DNA of 64,000 nt, from NCBI RefSeq assembly GCF_017352135.1, contig NZ_CP071455.1, forward strand, positions 806,001 to 870,000, in the 5' to 3' direction. The notes under the pieces are model-generated. The model was not told the origin of the DNA and made no database searches. It saw only the letters and a program-made list of their open reading frames with translations. Below are positions 54,317-63,226 of the stretch, in pieces. The first letter of the stretch is position 1, and the number at the start of each line of letters is the position of its first letter. This DNA comes from Rhizobium lentis. Lineage in GTDB: Bacteria > Pseudomonadota > Alphaproteobacteria > Rhizobiales > Rhizobiaceae. The position numbers and the translations under genes are program-made.

Positions 54317-55597
54317 TTACGCCAGTGCCTCGAGGTTGCCGCCGAGCGGCACGTTCGGAGCGAGGCCGTTTTCGACAACCACCAGATCGTAGCCACCGCC
54401 GGATTTCAGACGCCACTGGCCACCGACGAGCGGGGTTTTGGCGACGTTCTTCTGGGCAAAGGGCGGCAGTTTCTCGTTGCCCCAGGCAATCGGCCCGACC
54501 AGCGTGTCGAGCTTTGTTTCGCCGATCGCCTTGGCGACGGCGTCGCCGTCGCCGACATCCTCGGCGCGTTTCATGACATCCACCGCCAGCTCGAAGAGTG
54601 CATGGGCAAAGCCGATCGGCTGCGTCCAGGGACGGTTGGTCTCCCTGGTAAAGGCATCGGCGACCGCCGCAGTTGTCTCACCGGTCAGCGACGACTTGAA
54701 CGGATGGCTCGGCGTCCACCAGACTTCGGTCGACAGGTTGTGACCCGCATCACCCAGCGCTTCAACCGTCTGCGGGAAGAGAAGCGCCTTGCCGATCGAG
54801 GCGATCTTCGGCGTCAGGCCTTGCTGCTTTGCCTGGTTCCAGAACGTCGTGAGGTCGGGCGGGATCATGACGCCGGTCAGAATGTCGGTGCGCGCCTGCT
54901 TGAAAGCGTTGATCTGCGCCGAAAAATCGTCGGTCAGGTTCTGGTAGCGACCGGTATCCGTCAGGCCATAGCCGAGTTTTTCCAGAACCGGCGGGAAGCC
55001 CACAACTTTGTCGCCCCAGGCATTGCCGTCGCCGTCATTCGGGAACAGGCCGCCGATCTTCTTGTTGGTCTCGATCTGACCCCACATGCCGGTGAAGACG
55101 GCAATGATATCCTCGAGCCCCCAAAAGAAATGATAGGCATAGTCGAACGGCTTCCATGAGGCTGGGTCACCGGGGTTGCCCTGCTGGCCGATGAACCACG
55201 GCTGCCAAGGCGCCACCGTCGAAATGCAGGGCATCTGCTCGCCTTCGCATGTAGTGGAAACCGGGTTGGTCGTCTCCGGCGTGGACGATACCAGCATCAG
55301 GTTGACCTGGTCGTCGACGATAAGTTCCTTCGCCACCTCGGCGGCGCGGTTGGGATTGGACTGACTATCCTTGACCACAACCTCGTAGTTCAGCCCAAGC
55401 TTCTTCGTCGTCGCCAAGAACGAGTTGATGACGAATTTGTCTGCTTCGCCGAAACCTGCCAGCGGACCGGTCTGCGGACTGACATAGCCAAGTTTGATAG
55501 CCTTGTCCTGGGCAATAGCCGGCGCCGAAAGGCCGGACGTTGCGATGAGCGCACCGCCAGCGGCGGCCGTTTTCAGAAGATCGCGTCTCGTAAACAT
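54317..55597 (-). CDS. Branched-chain-type ABC importer, periplasmic binding protein
   Basis: 426 residues from ATG 55597 (MFTRRDLLK), which follows GGGAGGAAGC; an ATG four codons earlier is possible. Tat leader TRRDLLKTAAAGGALIA. Type I periplasmic-binding (Peripla_BP_6) fold: GYVSPQTGPLAGFGEADKF, ELIVDDQVNLMLVSSTPETT. Substrate-cleft tryptophans and phenylalanines (PWQPWFIGQQ, YAYHFFWGLEDI) fit an aromatic ligand. Placed between maleylacetate reductase and the transporter genes. Confidence 0.86.
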   Translation of the reverse strand: MFTRRDLLKTAAAGGALIATSGLSAPAIAQDKAIKLGYVSPQTGPLAGFGEADKFVINSFLATTKKLGLNYEVVVKDSQSNPNRAAEVAKELIVDDQVNLMLVSSTPETTNPVSTTCEGEQMPCISTVAPWQPWFIGQQGNPGDPASWKPFDYAYHFFWGLEDIIAVFTGMWGQIETNKKIGGLFPNDGDGNAWGDKVVGFPPVLEKLGYGLTDTGRYQNLTDDFSAQINAFKQARTDILTGVMIPPDLTTFWNQAKQQGLTPKIASIGKALLFPQTVEALGDAGHNLSTEVWWTPSHPFKSSLTGETTAAVADAFTRETNRPWTQPIGFAHALFELAVDVMKRAEDVGDGDAVAKAIGETKLDTLVGPIAWGNEKLPPFAQKNVAKTPLVGGQWRLKSGGGYDLVVVENGLAPNVPLGGNLEALA

Positions 55598-55644
55598 GCT
55601 TCCTCCCATTTCACTCTCCTCCCAAAGAGCGCGTGCCGCGGCGT

Positions 55645-56706
55645 TCAATTGGCCGGGCGCCGGCCTTCCCAAGCATCCTGTAAAAGCATTCGGATCGAGT
55701 CCCGGCCGATGGGCCGGGGATTCCAGTAGGGGTTCTCGACCGCAATCGATGCGGCGCGATCGAGATCGGCCTCCGTCAATCCAAATTCCTTGAGCGACAG
55801 CGGCGCACCGATCGCCCTGGCGAAGTCCCAGAGCCCGCCGCCGATCGAGCCCTCGAAGATCTCAGCCGCACCCGCCAACTCCGGCTCCGCGGCAATTGCA
55901 TTGAAGGCAGCCGTATGCGGCAGCATCACTGCATGCGTTTCCGCATGCGGCGTATCAAAGGAGCCGCCGAGCGTGTGGCAGATCTTATGATGCAGGGCCA
56001 TGCCGACGGTACCGAGCACCGTACCGCACAGCCAGGCGCCGTAAAGCGCGTCGCTGCGGGCCTCTTCGTCCCCTGGTGATTTGATGATGACGGGCAAACT
56101 GCGGGCAAAGGCGCGCAAGCCTTCGAGAGCCATCAGCGTCGAGATGGGATTGCGGTCCTGTGCATAGAGACCCTCGACGGCATGGGCCATCGCGTTCAGG
56201 CCGCTGGTTATGCTCATTGACACCGGCAGCCCGTACGTCAGCGCCGGATCGTAAATAACGATCTCCGGGAGAATCTTCGCGTCACGCACCGTCGTCTTGC
56301 GCCCGCCCTCCGTCTGTCCGAGGATCGGCGTCACCTCCGACCCCGCATAGGTCGTCGGTACCACGATCTGCAGGATGTCGGTGCGATAGGCGATCGCCTT
56401 GCCGAGCCCGGTCGTCGATCCACCGCCGAGCGAAACGACACAATCCGCCCCCGTCTCGGTGACCACCTTCATTGCCGCATCCGTAACATCGACAGGCGTA
56501 TGCATGGCCGCACCGGCAAAGACGCCGCAGCCGAGCTCGCCGATCTCCAGCGCCAGAGCCTCGGCATCGGCCTTCTGATGTGGCGTCGAGAGTACCAATG
56601 CGCGCCGGCATCCGGATTTTGCGATCCACTCGCCGACGGCGGCTTTGGAACCCACGCCGAACACGATCCGGGCCGGACTGCCCACAAAGGAAAATGCTCT
56701 GCTCAT
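55645..56706 (-). CDS. Maleylacetate reductase
   Basis: 353 residues, iron-alcohol-dehydrogenase superfamily, maleylacetate reductase branch. NAD-binding GGGSTTGLGKAIA, TYAGSEVTPILGQTEGG, and metal or active-site histidines in NAMAHAVEGLYAQD, LHHKICHTLGGSFD and PHAETHAVMLPH. It reduces maleylacetate to 3-oxoadipate, the step after hydroxyquinol ring cleavage. Its start overlaps the dioxygenase gene by four bases. Confidence 0.92.
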   Translation of the reverse strand: MSRAFSFVGSPARIVFGVGSKAAVGEWIAKSGCRRALVLSTPHQKADAEALALEIGELGCGVFAGAAMHTPVDVTDAAMKVVTETGADCVVSLGGGSTTGLGKAIAYRTDILQIVVPTTYAGSEVTPILGQTEGGRKTTVRDAKILPEIVIYDPALTYGLPVSMSITSGLNAMAHAVEGLYAQDRNPISTLMALEGLRAFARSLPVIIKSPGDEEARSDALYGAWLCGTVLGTVGMALHHKICHTLGGSFDTPHAETHAVMLPHTAAFNAIAAEPELAGAAEIFEGSIGGGLWDFARAIGAPLSLKEFGLTEADLDRAASIAVENPYWNPRPIGRDSIRMLLQDAWEGRRPAN

Positions 56707-57578
56707 GACGCCCTCCCCGGCCTGGAACGCACCATGACGAAGGTGAGCTCGACCGCTTGGCCGCGCTTGCCGCCGACCTCTACAGGCTCGAACCTGGCAA
56801 TGAGTTCCGGCCGGACGCCGAACAGCGCGTCCTCGCCAAGATGCGGATCGCGGGAATCGTAGATATGTGTGGTGATCGTCTCAAAGCCCTTGGCGCGCAC
56901 CACGAAATGCAGATGCGCCGGACGGTGAAGGGGATATCCCGCTCCTGAAAGCAGGCGGCCGACAGGGCCATCGCTCGGAACGCCGTAACCAGCTGGCACG
57001 ACGGACCGATAGTGAAAGCGCCCCTCTGCATTCGTGCGAAACAGCCCACGCAGGTTGTGCTCCGGCTGAAGGTCCGGCTGCTGGTTCTCGTAAAAGCCCT
57101 CGGCGTTGGCCTGCCAGGTGACGACTTCGGCATCGGCGATCGGCAGGCCGTCGAGATCCTGGACGCGGACCGATACCACGAGCGGCTCACCCTTGCCGTC
57201 GATGGAAATCGACGATCCGGGCGCGCGCGCCGGCGCGTTGTCGCGATAGAAGGGTCCGCGGATGGTATTCGGGGTGGCGCCCTTGGGACGGCGGGAATTG
57301 ATTTCCTCGACCAGAGCCGACGCGCCGATCAGGTCCGAGAGAAGCACCCATTCCTGGCGCCGTTCGTCGGAGGCATGCCCGACCTCGGTCAGAAAAAGTA
57401 GAACCTTGCGCCAGTCGTCCTGAGTGGGGCGGAACTCCTTGATCAGCTCGTGGACATGCATGACGGCTGCGGCGATCAGCTCGGCAAGCTTGCCGTTCCT
57501 GTTCGCCGGAAAACGCTCGGCAAAGGCTTGCGACGAGGTCGCCTCGCTGAATGTGAGCGCCTGGGTTTGCGCAGCCAT
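56703..57578 (-). CDS. Hydroxyquinol 1,2-dioxygenase (first copy)
   Basis: 291 residues, intradiol dioxygenase. Iron ligands sit in NAEGFYENQQ, PAGYGVPSDGP and RPAHLHFVV. ATG 57578 is chosen over 57584 because the ribosome site GGGAGGAG is then seven to eight bases away. First gene of the operon, divergent from the LysR regulator. It overlaps the maleylacetate reductase gene (ATGA), the classic pair for hydroxyquinol breakdown. Confidence 0.92.
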   Translation of the reverse strand: MAAQTQALTFSEATSSQAFAERFPANRNGKLAELIAAAVMHVHELIKEFRPTQDDWRKVLLFLTEVGHASDERRQEWVLLSDLIGASALVEEINSRRPKGATPNTIRGPFYRDNAPARAPGSSISIDGKGEPLVVSVRVQDLDGLPIADAEVVTWQANAEGFYENQQPDLQPEHNLRGLFRTNAEGRFHYRSVVPAGYGVPSDGPVGRLLSGAGYPLHRPAHLHFVVRAKGFETITTHIYDSRDPHLGEDALFGVRPELIARFEPVEVGGKRGQAVELTFVMVRSRPGRAS

Positions 57579-57651
57579 GCTCATCTCCTCCCGATGGACA
57601 TGCGGCAAAGTAGCATAGGGAAATAGATGCATTGATGATTTAGTTACCGTT

Positions 57652-57666
57652 CAATATAACATATTG
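57652..57666. promoter_or_regulatory. Palindrome in the divergent dioxygenase-LysR promoter region
   Basis: CAATAT-AAC-ATATTG, a perfect dyad 2 bases before the LysR ATG (57669). The whole gap (57579-57668) is AT-rich compared with the flanks. Position favours autoregulation by the LysR protein. Confidence 0.45.
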
Positions 57667-57668
57667 CT

Positions 57669-58619
57669 ATGAAACTGGATGAACGCCATCTCATGCAGCT
57701 CGCCGCCGTCGTCAAGGCCGGGGGCGTAACCGAGGGTGCTGCCCTGCTCGGCATGGCGCAGCCGGCCGTGTCGCGAACGCTGTCGATGCTGGAAAAGCGT
57801 CTGGGCGAGCCACTTTTTATTAAGGGCCGCAGGCCACTGCAGCCAACCCCATTCGGCCTGTCGCTTGCCGAGCATGGCCTAGTGATGCTTGCCGCTTCCC
57901 GCAAGGCATCCGATCTGGTCGACAGTTTCAGGGTCGGCCGCAGCGGCACCGTACGGGTTGGCGGCACGCCGTTCTTCATGGACGCCCTGATCGCCCAGCT
58001 TTGCGCCGAGTTCCAGCAGACGCATCCGGACGTTCGCATCGACCAGAGCTACGGATACTTCCCCGATCTCAGGGCGGCGCTGAAGGCTGACCAGATCGAC
58101 ATTGCCATCTGCCCGATCGATATTCTCGACGAAGGATCCGGCCTTGAGTTCCAGCAGATCCTCCCGGGACGCAATGTGATCGCCTGCCGCTCGACGCATC
58201 CGCTGCTTCTGAAGCGCCGGCCGCAGCCGAGCCATCTTCTGGAATACCCATGGATTGCGCCGCCACCGGGCAGTCCACTGCTCGCCGATCTGCGCGCCCT
58301 GCTTCTGTCCTTTGGCGCCACCGAGCTGAAGATCCGTTATTCCGGCGGTTCGCTGATGGGTGTCATCAATTACCTGAAGGCTGCAGACGCGCTGACAGTG
58401 ATGCCACACAGTGTCGTGTTCGCGCAGCGCAAGGAAAAGGCGATCACGGCACTACCGATCACCATCCCGCACCCCGAGCGGGCGCTCGCCATCCTCAAGC
58501 GCACCGACGCACCTCGCTCGCCTGCTGTCGACCACTTCGCAGGCTTCATCCGCACTGGTTTTGAGAGCCTGCGTCATCTTATCAAGCGTCACGAAGAAGC
58601 GGTGATCTGGGGGCAGTAG
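57669..58619 (+). CDS. LysR-family regulator of the hydroxyquinol operon
   Basis: 316 residues. N-terminal helix-turn-helix MQLAAVVKAGGVTEGAALLG then QPAVSRTLSMLEKRLGEPLF. The C-terminal co-inducer domain begins at about 95 (GTVRVGGTPFFMDALIAQLC). It resembles the PcaQ/GbpR-like LysR group. Divergent from the nine-gene aromatic operon with a 90-base gap, so it is the likely activator; the inducer is probably the aromatic substrate or a ring-cleavage product. Confidence 0.88.
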   Translation: MKLDERHLMQLAAVVKAGGVTEGAALLGMAQPAVSRTLSMLEKRLGEPLFIKGRRPLQPTPFGLSLAEHGLVMLAASRKASDLVDSFRVGRSGTVRVGGTPFFMDALIAQLCAEFQQTHPDVRIDQSYGYFPDLRAALKADQIDIAICPIDILDEGSGLEFQQILPGRNVIACRSTHPLLLKRRPQPSHLLEYPWIAPPPGSPLLADLRALLLSFGATELKIRYSGGSLMGVINYLKAADALTVMPHSVVFAQRKEKAITALPITIPHPERALAILKRTDAPRSPAVDHFAGFIRTGFESLRHLIKRHEEAVIWGQ

Positions 58620-58686
58620 TTGCGCAGCGCGTACCCACCGCCTGCTTAACCCTGCTACGCTCAGGCAAGGTCGACCGTTAGGGAAC

Positions 58687-58842
58687 TCATGTTACCGTCA
58701 AGCCATCCTGCCGGCGCCGCTGAGCGACAACTTCGCTGCCATGGCGCTCGAATGGGTCCCGAGTGATCGACAGCCCTGCCCACCACCGGGCGCTGTAGGT
58801 CCGCCTCCCCGCGCGAATGGCGAAGATCCAGTTCAGCAGTTC
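58687..58842 (-). other. Unrecognised protein-like fragment
   Basis: One minus-strand frame reads ELLNWIFAIRAGRRTYSARW, then WAGLSITRDPFERHGSEVV, and stops at 58687. It has a natural-looking residue mix but no start codon and no family I recognise. It may be the remains of a longer gene cut by rearrangement. The rest of the 254-base gap between the LysR and MFS genes shows nothing else. Confidence 0.25.
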
Positions 58843-58873
58843 TGCGTCGATTCCTCAAGCTGTGCATTGATGA

Positions 58874-60103
58874 TCACGCCTCGGCGAGTTGGGGCGCACG
58901 TGGCTGCGTGATGGCGAACACAATCAGGCCAAGAAACGTGAGGGCGAAGCCGGCCCAGACTGCAGAAAGGAGGCCAAATCCCGCGGCGATTGCCGCCCCG
59001 CCGGCCCAGGCGCCGATGGCGTTGGCAACATTGAGTGCCGCGAGGTTCATGGCGCCCATCAATGTCGGCGCTTCCGGGGCAAAGCTTGTTAACCTCACTT
59101 GGATCGTGGGGATCGCAATCATCATCGTGGTGCCGACACCGAAGAGGCCGGTCATGAGCAGCACAACATTGCCGCCGAAGGATGCAAGAAATGCGAGCAC
59201 GATCAACGCTCCGCCGAAACCGATGATGAGCCCCCTCGAGGGGTGGCTATCGGCAAGCCGTCCGCCAATCAGATTGCCTAGCGTCATGCCGATACCGAAA
59301 AGAGCGAGCGCTGGTGGAATCCAGGCCTGGTCTATCCCTGCAATATCGGTCACGAATGGCCCAATGAAGGTGTAAACGGCAAAAATGCTGGCGATCCCCA
59401 GCGCGGCGACGAGCATCATGTTCCAGACAGATGCGCGACGAAGCGAGCTCAACTCTTGCGCGATCGGTCCGCCATTCAACGCGTCAGTCCGCGGTACCCA
59501 TACCGACAGCGCCAGGAGCGCCAGAAAACCTACGCCGGCAACGGCGAAATAGGTGTTCCGCCAACCGAGATTCTGCCCGAGGAAGGTAGCGACTGGAGAA
59601 CCGATGATCGTTGCGACGGTAAGCCCTGTCATGACAAGCGCAAAAGCCTTGCCGCCGTGTCCAGGGCCAACGATGTAGGAGGCGACGACAGCGCCGGCCC
59701 CGAAATAGGCGCCTTGGGGCATCCCGCTGACGAAGCGGGCGAAGGCGAACATGCCGAGATTGACTGCGATCGCCGAGAGTACGTTGCCAACGATGAAAAT
59801 GCAGAGCAACGCCAGGAGCAGAGTCTTCCGGTTGAAGCGGGCAGCCGCCAGAGTGACGAGCGGAGCCCCGATCACGACGCCAAAGGCATAGGCGGTGATC
59901 GCGTTCGTCGCCACCGGTATGCTGATATCAAGGCTTTCGGCAAAGAGCTGCAGAACCCCCATGCTGGCGAATTCGGAGGTTCCGATGCAGAAGCTTCCAA
60001 GGGCAAGTGCAAACAAAGTCAGGCCCCGGCGCCGATGCTGCGTCTTGTCCGTGCAATGGGAACTGACTGCCTTACATTGAGGTTCAAATGCTTTTTGGAG
60101 CAT
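58874..60103 (-). CDS. MFS transporter (DHA1, AraJ/PbuE-like)
   Basis: 409 residues, twelve membrane helices. ATG 60103 follows AGGAGTTCGAGC. The loop 2-3 motif is seen as AARFNRKTLLLALL, and FARFVSGMPQGAYFGAGAVVA is typical of the AraJ/SotB/PbuE drug- or sugar-efflux group. Probably exports a metabolite or toxic compound. The zinc alcohol dehydrogenase gene lies 113 bases upstream on the same strand. Confidence 0.85.
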   Translation of the reverse strand: MLQKAFEPQCKAVSSHCTDKTQHRRRGLTLFALALGSFCIGTSEFASMGVLQLFAESLDISIPVATNAITAYAFGVVIGAPLVTLAAARFNRKTLLLALLCIFIVGNVLSAIAVNLGMFAFARFVSGMPQGAYFGAGAVVASYIVGPGHGGKAFALVMTGLTVATIIGSPVATFLGQNLGWRNTYFAVAGVGFLALLALSVWVPRTDALNGGPIAQELSSLRRASVWNMMLVAALGIASIFAVYTFIGPFVTDIAGIDQAWIPPALALFGIGMTLGNLIGGRLADSHPSRGLIIGFGGALIVLAFLASFGGNVVLLMTGLFGVGTTMMIAIPTIQVRLTSFAPEAPTLMGAMNLAALNVANAIGAWAGGAAIAAGFGLLSAVWAGFALTFLGLIVFAITQPRAPQLAEA

Positions 60104-60216
60104 GCTCGAACTCCTGTGCACCGCTTCAGGGTGGGTTGATGATTGCCGGCCTCGATCCGCGTCGAACCTCGCCAATTCAGGCGCGGCCGCGATGCCGTCG
60201 GGCGACCCTCAGGGCA

Positions 60217-61272
60217 TCAGAATTTCACGACCGCCCGCCCGACAACCTTATTGTCCCGTTGCAGATCGAGATATTCGTTGATCTCATCGAAACTGATCGT
60301 CTTGATCGTGTGTTGGATTTTGCCTGCGGCGGCGAGCGCCATCACCTCGTTGAGGTCGGCGTTATTGCCCCAGAAAGACCCATGAAACGTCTGCTCGCCG
60401 GAAACTCGCGGGAACAACGGAATGTCGATGCGATCGGCAATGAAGCCGACATCGGCATAGTGGCCACTGATCGCCAATAAGGCGAAACCCAGTTGCATCA
60501 TCTCACGGGCGCCGGCGCAATCGATGATTGCATCGAGCTTGTCCTGCCCGGTGGCCTTCTTGAGCTCCTTGCCGATATCGCCAGCGGACTTGCCTTTGAT
60601 ATCGATGATGTGGTCGGCTCCATAGCCCTTTGCGATGGCCAGCTTGTCCGGATTGCGGGCGAATGCAACGACGGCCGCACCACCGCCAAGCAGCTTGGCA
60701 TATTGTACCGCATAGGCACCGAGGCCGCCGATGCCGAACACGCCGATCACCCGATCAGGCCCGAGGCCACCAGCATCGCGGATCTTCTTGATGCCGCGAT
60801 AGGGCGTCAATCCGGCATCGGTGAGTGGAGCAAGCTCTTCAAATTTCAAATGCTTCGCGACCTTGATCACGTAGCGTGCCGGAACGGGAATATATTCCGC
60901 AAAGCCACCATAGGTGCCGAAGCCGGGCCAACGCACGTTGGCGCAGATATGCGTGTTGCCGACCTGGCAATGGCGACATACGCCATCGCCCCATCCGGGC
61001 GCGACCACGACATGATCACCTTCTTCGAGCCCCGCGGCTTTTAAAACGACGTCGCCAATCTTCTCTATGGTGCCGGTGATCTCGTGGCCGGGGATGACCG
61101 GCGGGGGAATATCGCCGTAGTTCTGGAAAAATCCGTCGACCAGAAGAACGTCGGAGCGGCACATCCCGCATGCCGCGACCTTGACCAGAACTTCGTCCGC
61201 CTTGATATCGGGAACCGCTATCTCTTCCAGGACGAGCGGCTTGCGATACTGGAGTATGCGTGCGGCTCTCAT
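60217..61272 (-). CDS. Zinc-dependent alcohol dehydrogenase
   Basis: 351 residues, medium-chain dehydrogenase. Catalytic zinc ligands in ACGMCRSDV and PGHEITG; Rossmann motif GIGGLGAYAVQYAKLLG. The structural zinc loop reads GDGVCRHCQVGNTHIC: three of the four usual cysteines are present and the first is replaced by Asp or Gly. It oxidises an alcohol or reduces an aldehyde with NAD(P). Start ATG 61272 follows GAGGAGAGGAAAAAC. Confidence 0.87.
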   Translation of the reverse strand: MRAARILQYRKPLVLEEIAVPDIKADEVLVKVAACGMCRSDVLLVDGFFQNYGDIPPPVIPGHEITGTIEKIGDVVLKAAGLEEGDHVVVAPGWGDGVCRHCQVGNTHICANVRWPGFGTYGGFAEYIPVPARYVIKVAKHLKFEELAPLTDAGLTPYRGIKKIRDAGGLGPDRVIGVFGIGGLGAYAVQYAKLLGGGAAVVAFARNPDKLAIAKGYGADHIIDIKGKSAGDIGKELKKATGQDKLDAIIDCAGAREMMQLGFALLAISGHYADVGFIADRIDIPLFPRVSGEQTFHGSFWGNNADLNEVMALAAAGKIQHTIKTISFDEINEYLDLQRDNKVVGRAVVKF

Positions 61273-61390
61273 GTTTTTCTCCTCTCCTCGATAAGCTTGG
61301 CTTCCTCGATGGCTGCCTCTGCCGCAGCACTCTCCTCAATTTCTTCCGGCACTCTTGGTAAGGACGTTAAGCTGGTATGGGCGTGTTGTC

Positions 61391-62149
61391 TCAGTTCGCC
61401 GGCGCAGCCGCGCTGGCGATAAAGTCTGCGACGTCCTGCGGATGCGAGAGCATCACGGCGTGGCTGGAGTCGATTTCAACGACCTTGGCGCCGGCACGCG
61501 CTGCCATAGAACGCTGCTGGCTGGGCGGGATCATGTGGTCGTTTTTTGTCACCATGAAGTAGGTGGGCTTGTCCTTCCAGGCCGGCGCCGTGACTTTGCC
61601 CTCTACGGCGGCGAGCCCCCATGGAACCTGAGACTCGGCCATGAACCGGGTCTTGGCGGGGTCGACGTCCGCTGCGAAAGCCGTCGGGAACTTGGCCGAG
61701 TCCACCAGGAGGAAACCGTCGCTTGGCGGAAGCAGCGGCGCCTTGTCTTCGCCCGGCGTCGGCACCGTGGCGATGTCGTGGACCGACTCACCTGCTTCAG
61801 GCGCAAATGCCGCCAGGTAAACCAGGCTCTTGACCTTGGGCAGGCTGCCGGCCTCGGAAATTACCGCCCCGCCATAGGAGTGACCAACCAGAACGACGGG
61901 TTTGCTGGCCCGGGCAATGACCTGCCTGGTGGCGTCGACGTCACCCTGCAGGGTAACGGTTGGATTCTGGACGGCCAGAACCTCGTAGCCGTCGGCGGAA
62001 AGGATGCCGTAGACGGCCTGCCAGCCCGAAGCATCGACGAATGCGCCGTGCACCAGCACGATGGACACGGGCTTGTCGGCCGCGTGGCCGACGACGGCGG
62101 AAGCGGTTGTGATCATGACAGTGAGCAATCCTGTTATCGCGCATTTCAT
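61391..62149 (-). CDS. Exported alpha/beta hydrolase
   Basis: 252 residues. Residues 1-23 form a signal peptide (GLLTVMITTASAVVGHAAD). Oxyanion loop VLVHGAFVDASGW, nucleophile GHSYGG, acid in TKNDHMIPP and histidine in DSSHAVMLSHP, a complete triad. It resembles the AB_hydrolase_6 group of esterases related to plant hydroxynitrile-lyase and methylesterase folds. Periplasmic location expected. The ABM gene lies 18 bases upstream. Confidence 0.82.
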   Translation of the reverse strand: MKCAITGLLTVMITTASAVVGHAADKPVSIVLVHGAFVDASGWQAVYGILSADGYEVLAVQNPTVTLQGDVDATRQVIARASKPVVLVGHSYGGAVISEAGSLPKVKSLVYLAAFAPEAGESVHDIATVPTPGEDKAPLLPPSDGFLLVDSAKFPTAFAADVDPAKTRFMAESQVPWGLAAVEGKVTAPAWKDKPTYFMVTKNDHMIPPSQQRSMAARAGAKVVEIDSSHAVMLSHPQDVADFIASAAAPAN

Positions 62150-62167
62150 CGCATTCTCTCCAGTGGG

Positions 62168-62464
62168 TTAATCGACCTCGACTGGGTCGAGAGTGATTGG
62201 AGTTCGGTCGGCGAGCTCGCCGATCCTGGCGGCATAGTCCTTGAAGTGCGGGGTGTCGCGATGCGCGGCGGCGGCCGCTTCGTCGACATAAAGTTCATCG
62301 AGCACGAAGCGGTCGGCATTGGCCTTGTCTCGCCAGATATCCCACCGCAGATTTCCGGGCTCGGCCCGGCTGCGTAGTCGCATTGCCGAGAGAAACGCTC
62401 CGAGTTCGGATACCTTGCCTGGGCGCGCGGTCAGGATAGCCACAATTTTCGTGTGAGTGGACAT
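62168..62464 (-). CDS. Antibiotic-biosynthesis-monooxygenase (ABM) domain protein
   Basis: 98 residues: VAILTARPGKVSELGAFLSA, then EPGNLRWDIWRDKANADRFV and LDELYVDEAAAAAHRDTPHF, the ABM pattern of a dimeric alpha/beta barrel. Such proteins oxidise quinols without cofactor or degrade small carbonyl compounds (YgiN-like). Placed between a hydrolase and a DJ-1-like gene, it probably serves quinone or carbonyl detoxification. Confidence 0.78.
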   Translation of the reverse strand: MSTHTKIVAILTARPGKVSELGAFLSAMRLRSRAEPGNLRWDIWRDKANADRFVLDELYVDEAAAAAHRDTPHFKDYAARIGELADRTPITLDPVEVD

Positions 62465-62551
62465 GGTTCATTCCGATCTGGGCGCGAGCTGTCGGCCCCC
62501 GTCTGCCAGAGGGCGGGTCGCGACGACACGCCCGGGGTCTTGCTCAGAGAC

Positions 62552-63226
62552 TCACGCCGACTCGTTCAGAGCGGCGAGCAACTGCTTTGCGAGCGGTCCC
62601 GCCGACGCGGGATTCTGGCCGGTGATGAGGCGACCATCAACGACAACGTGAGGTTCCCAGTTGGACGTGGACGAGTACTCGGCGCCTTCCGCTCTTAACG
62701 CGTCCTCGAGTTCATAGGGCACGTCTTCTCTGGCGTAGTCATATTCCTCTTTCTTCGAGAAGGAGGTGAGCTTCTTGCCGCGCACGAACGGCGTGCCGTC
62801 GCCGAGGTCCACTCCGAGCAGAGAGCACGGGCCGTGACAAACGGCGCTCACGAGCTTGCCCGTGCTCCAGGCGCGCACGACAGCCTTCTGGACATCGGCA
62901 TTCCGTTGGATGTCGACCATCGGCCCGAGGCCGCCGGGGATCAGGATGGCATCGTAATCCGCGGCATCCACCTCGGCCAACTTGCGGCTGTGATTGAGGC
63001 GGCGAAAGGCCTTGCTTTCGAGAAATCCCTTCTGAGCAGGGTCCTTCTCGTCGTAGGCGTCGTAGGGCGTCCATCCCCCGGCAGGTGAGGAGAACTCGAC
63101 TGCGATCCCGGCCTTGTCGAGCTCATCGAAAGGATGAGCGACCTCGGCGAAAAAGAAGCCGGTCTTGCGATTGTGCGGGCCAATCACGGGTGCGTTGGTG
63201 ACGATGAACAAGACGTGTTTTGTCAT
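62552..63226 (-). CDS. DJ-1/PfpI-family protein
   Basis: 224 residues. Nucleophile elbow SAVCHGPCSLL with the reactive cysteine, preceded by YDAILIPGGLGPMVD and the acidic residue in FFFAEVAHPFDEL. The family includes glyoxalase III/HchA-like enzymes and stress chaperones; the 220-residue length fits the HchA-like branch. ATG 63226 follows AAGGGGAAAGCC. First gene of the DJ-1, ABM, hydrolase group on the minus strand. Confidence 0.82.
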   Translation of the reverse strand: MTKHVLFIVTNAPVIGPHNRKTGFFFAEVAHPFDELDKAGIAVEFSSPAGGWTPYDAYDEKDPAQKGFLESKAFRRLNHSRKLAEVDAADYDAILIPGGLGPMVDIQRNADVQKAVVRAWSTGKLVSAVCHGPCSLLGVDLGDGTPFVRGKKLTSFSKKEEYDYAREDVPYELEDALRAEGAEYSSTSNWEPHVVVDGRLITGQNPASAGPLAKQLLAALNESA

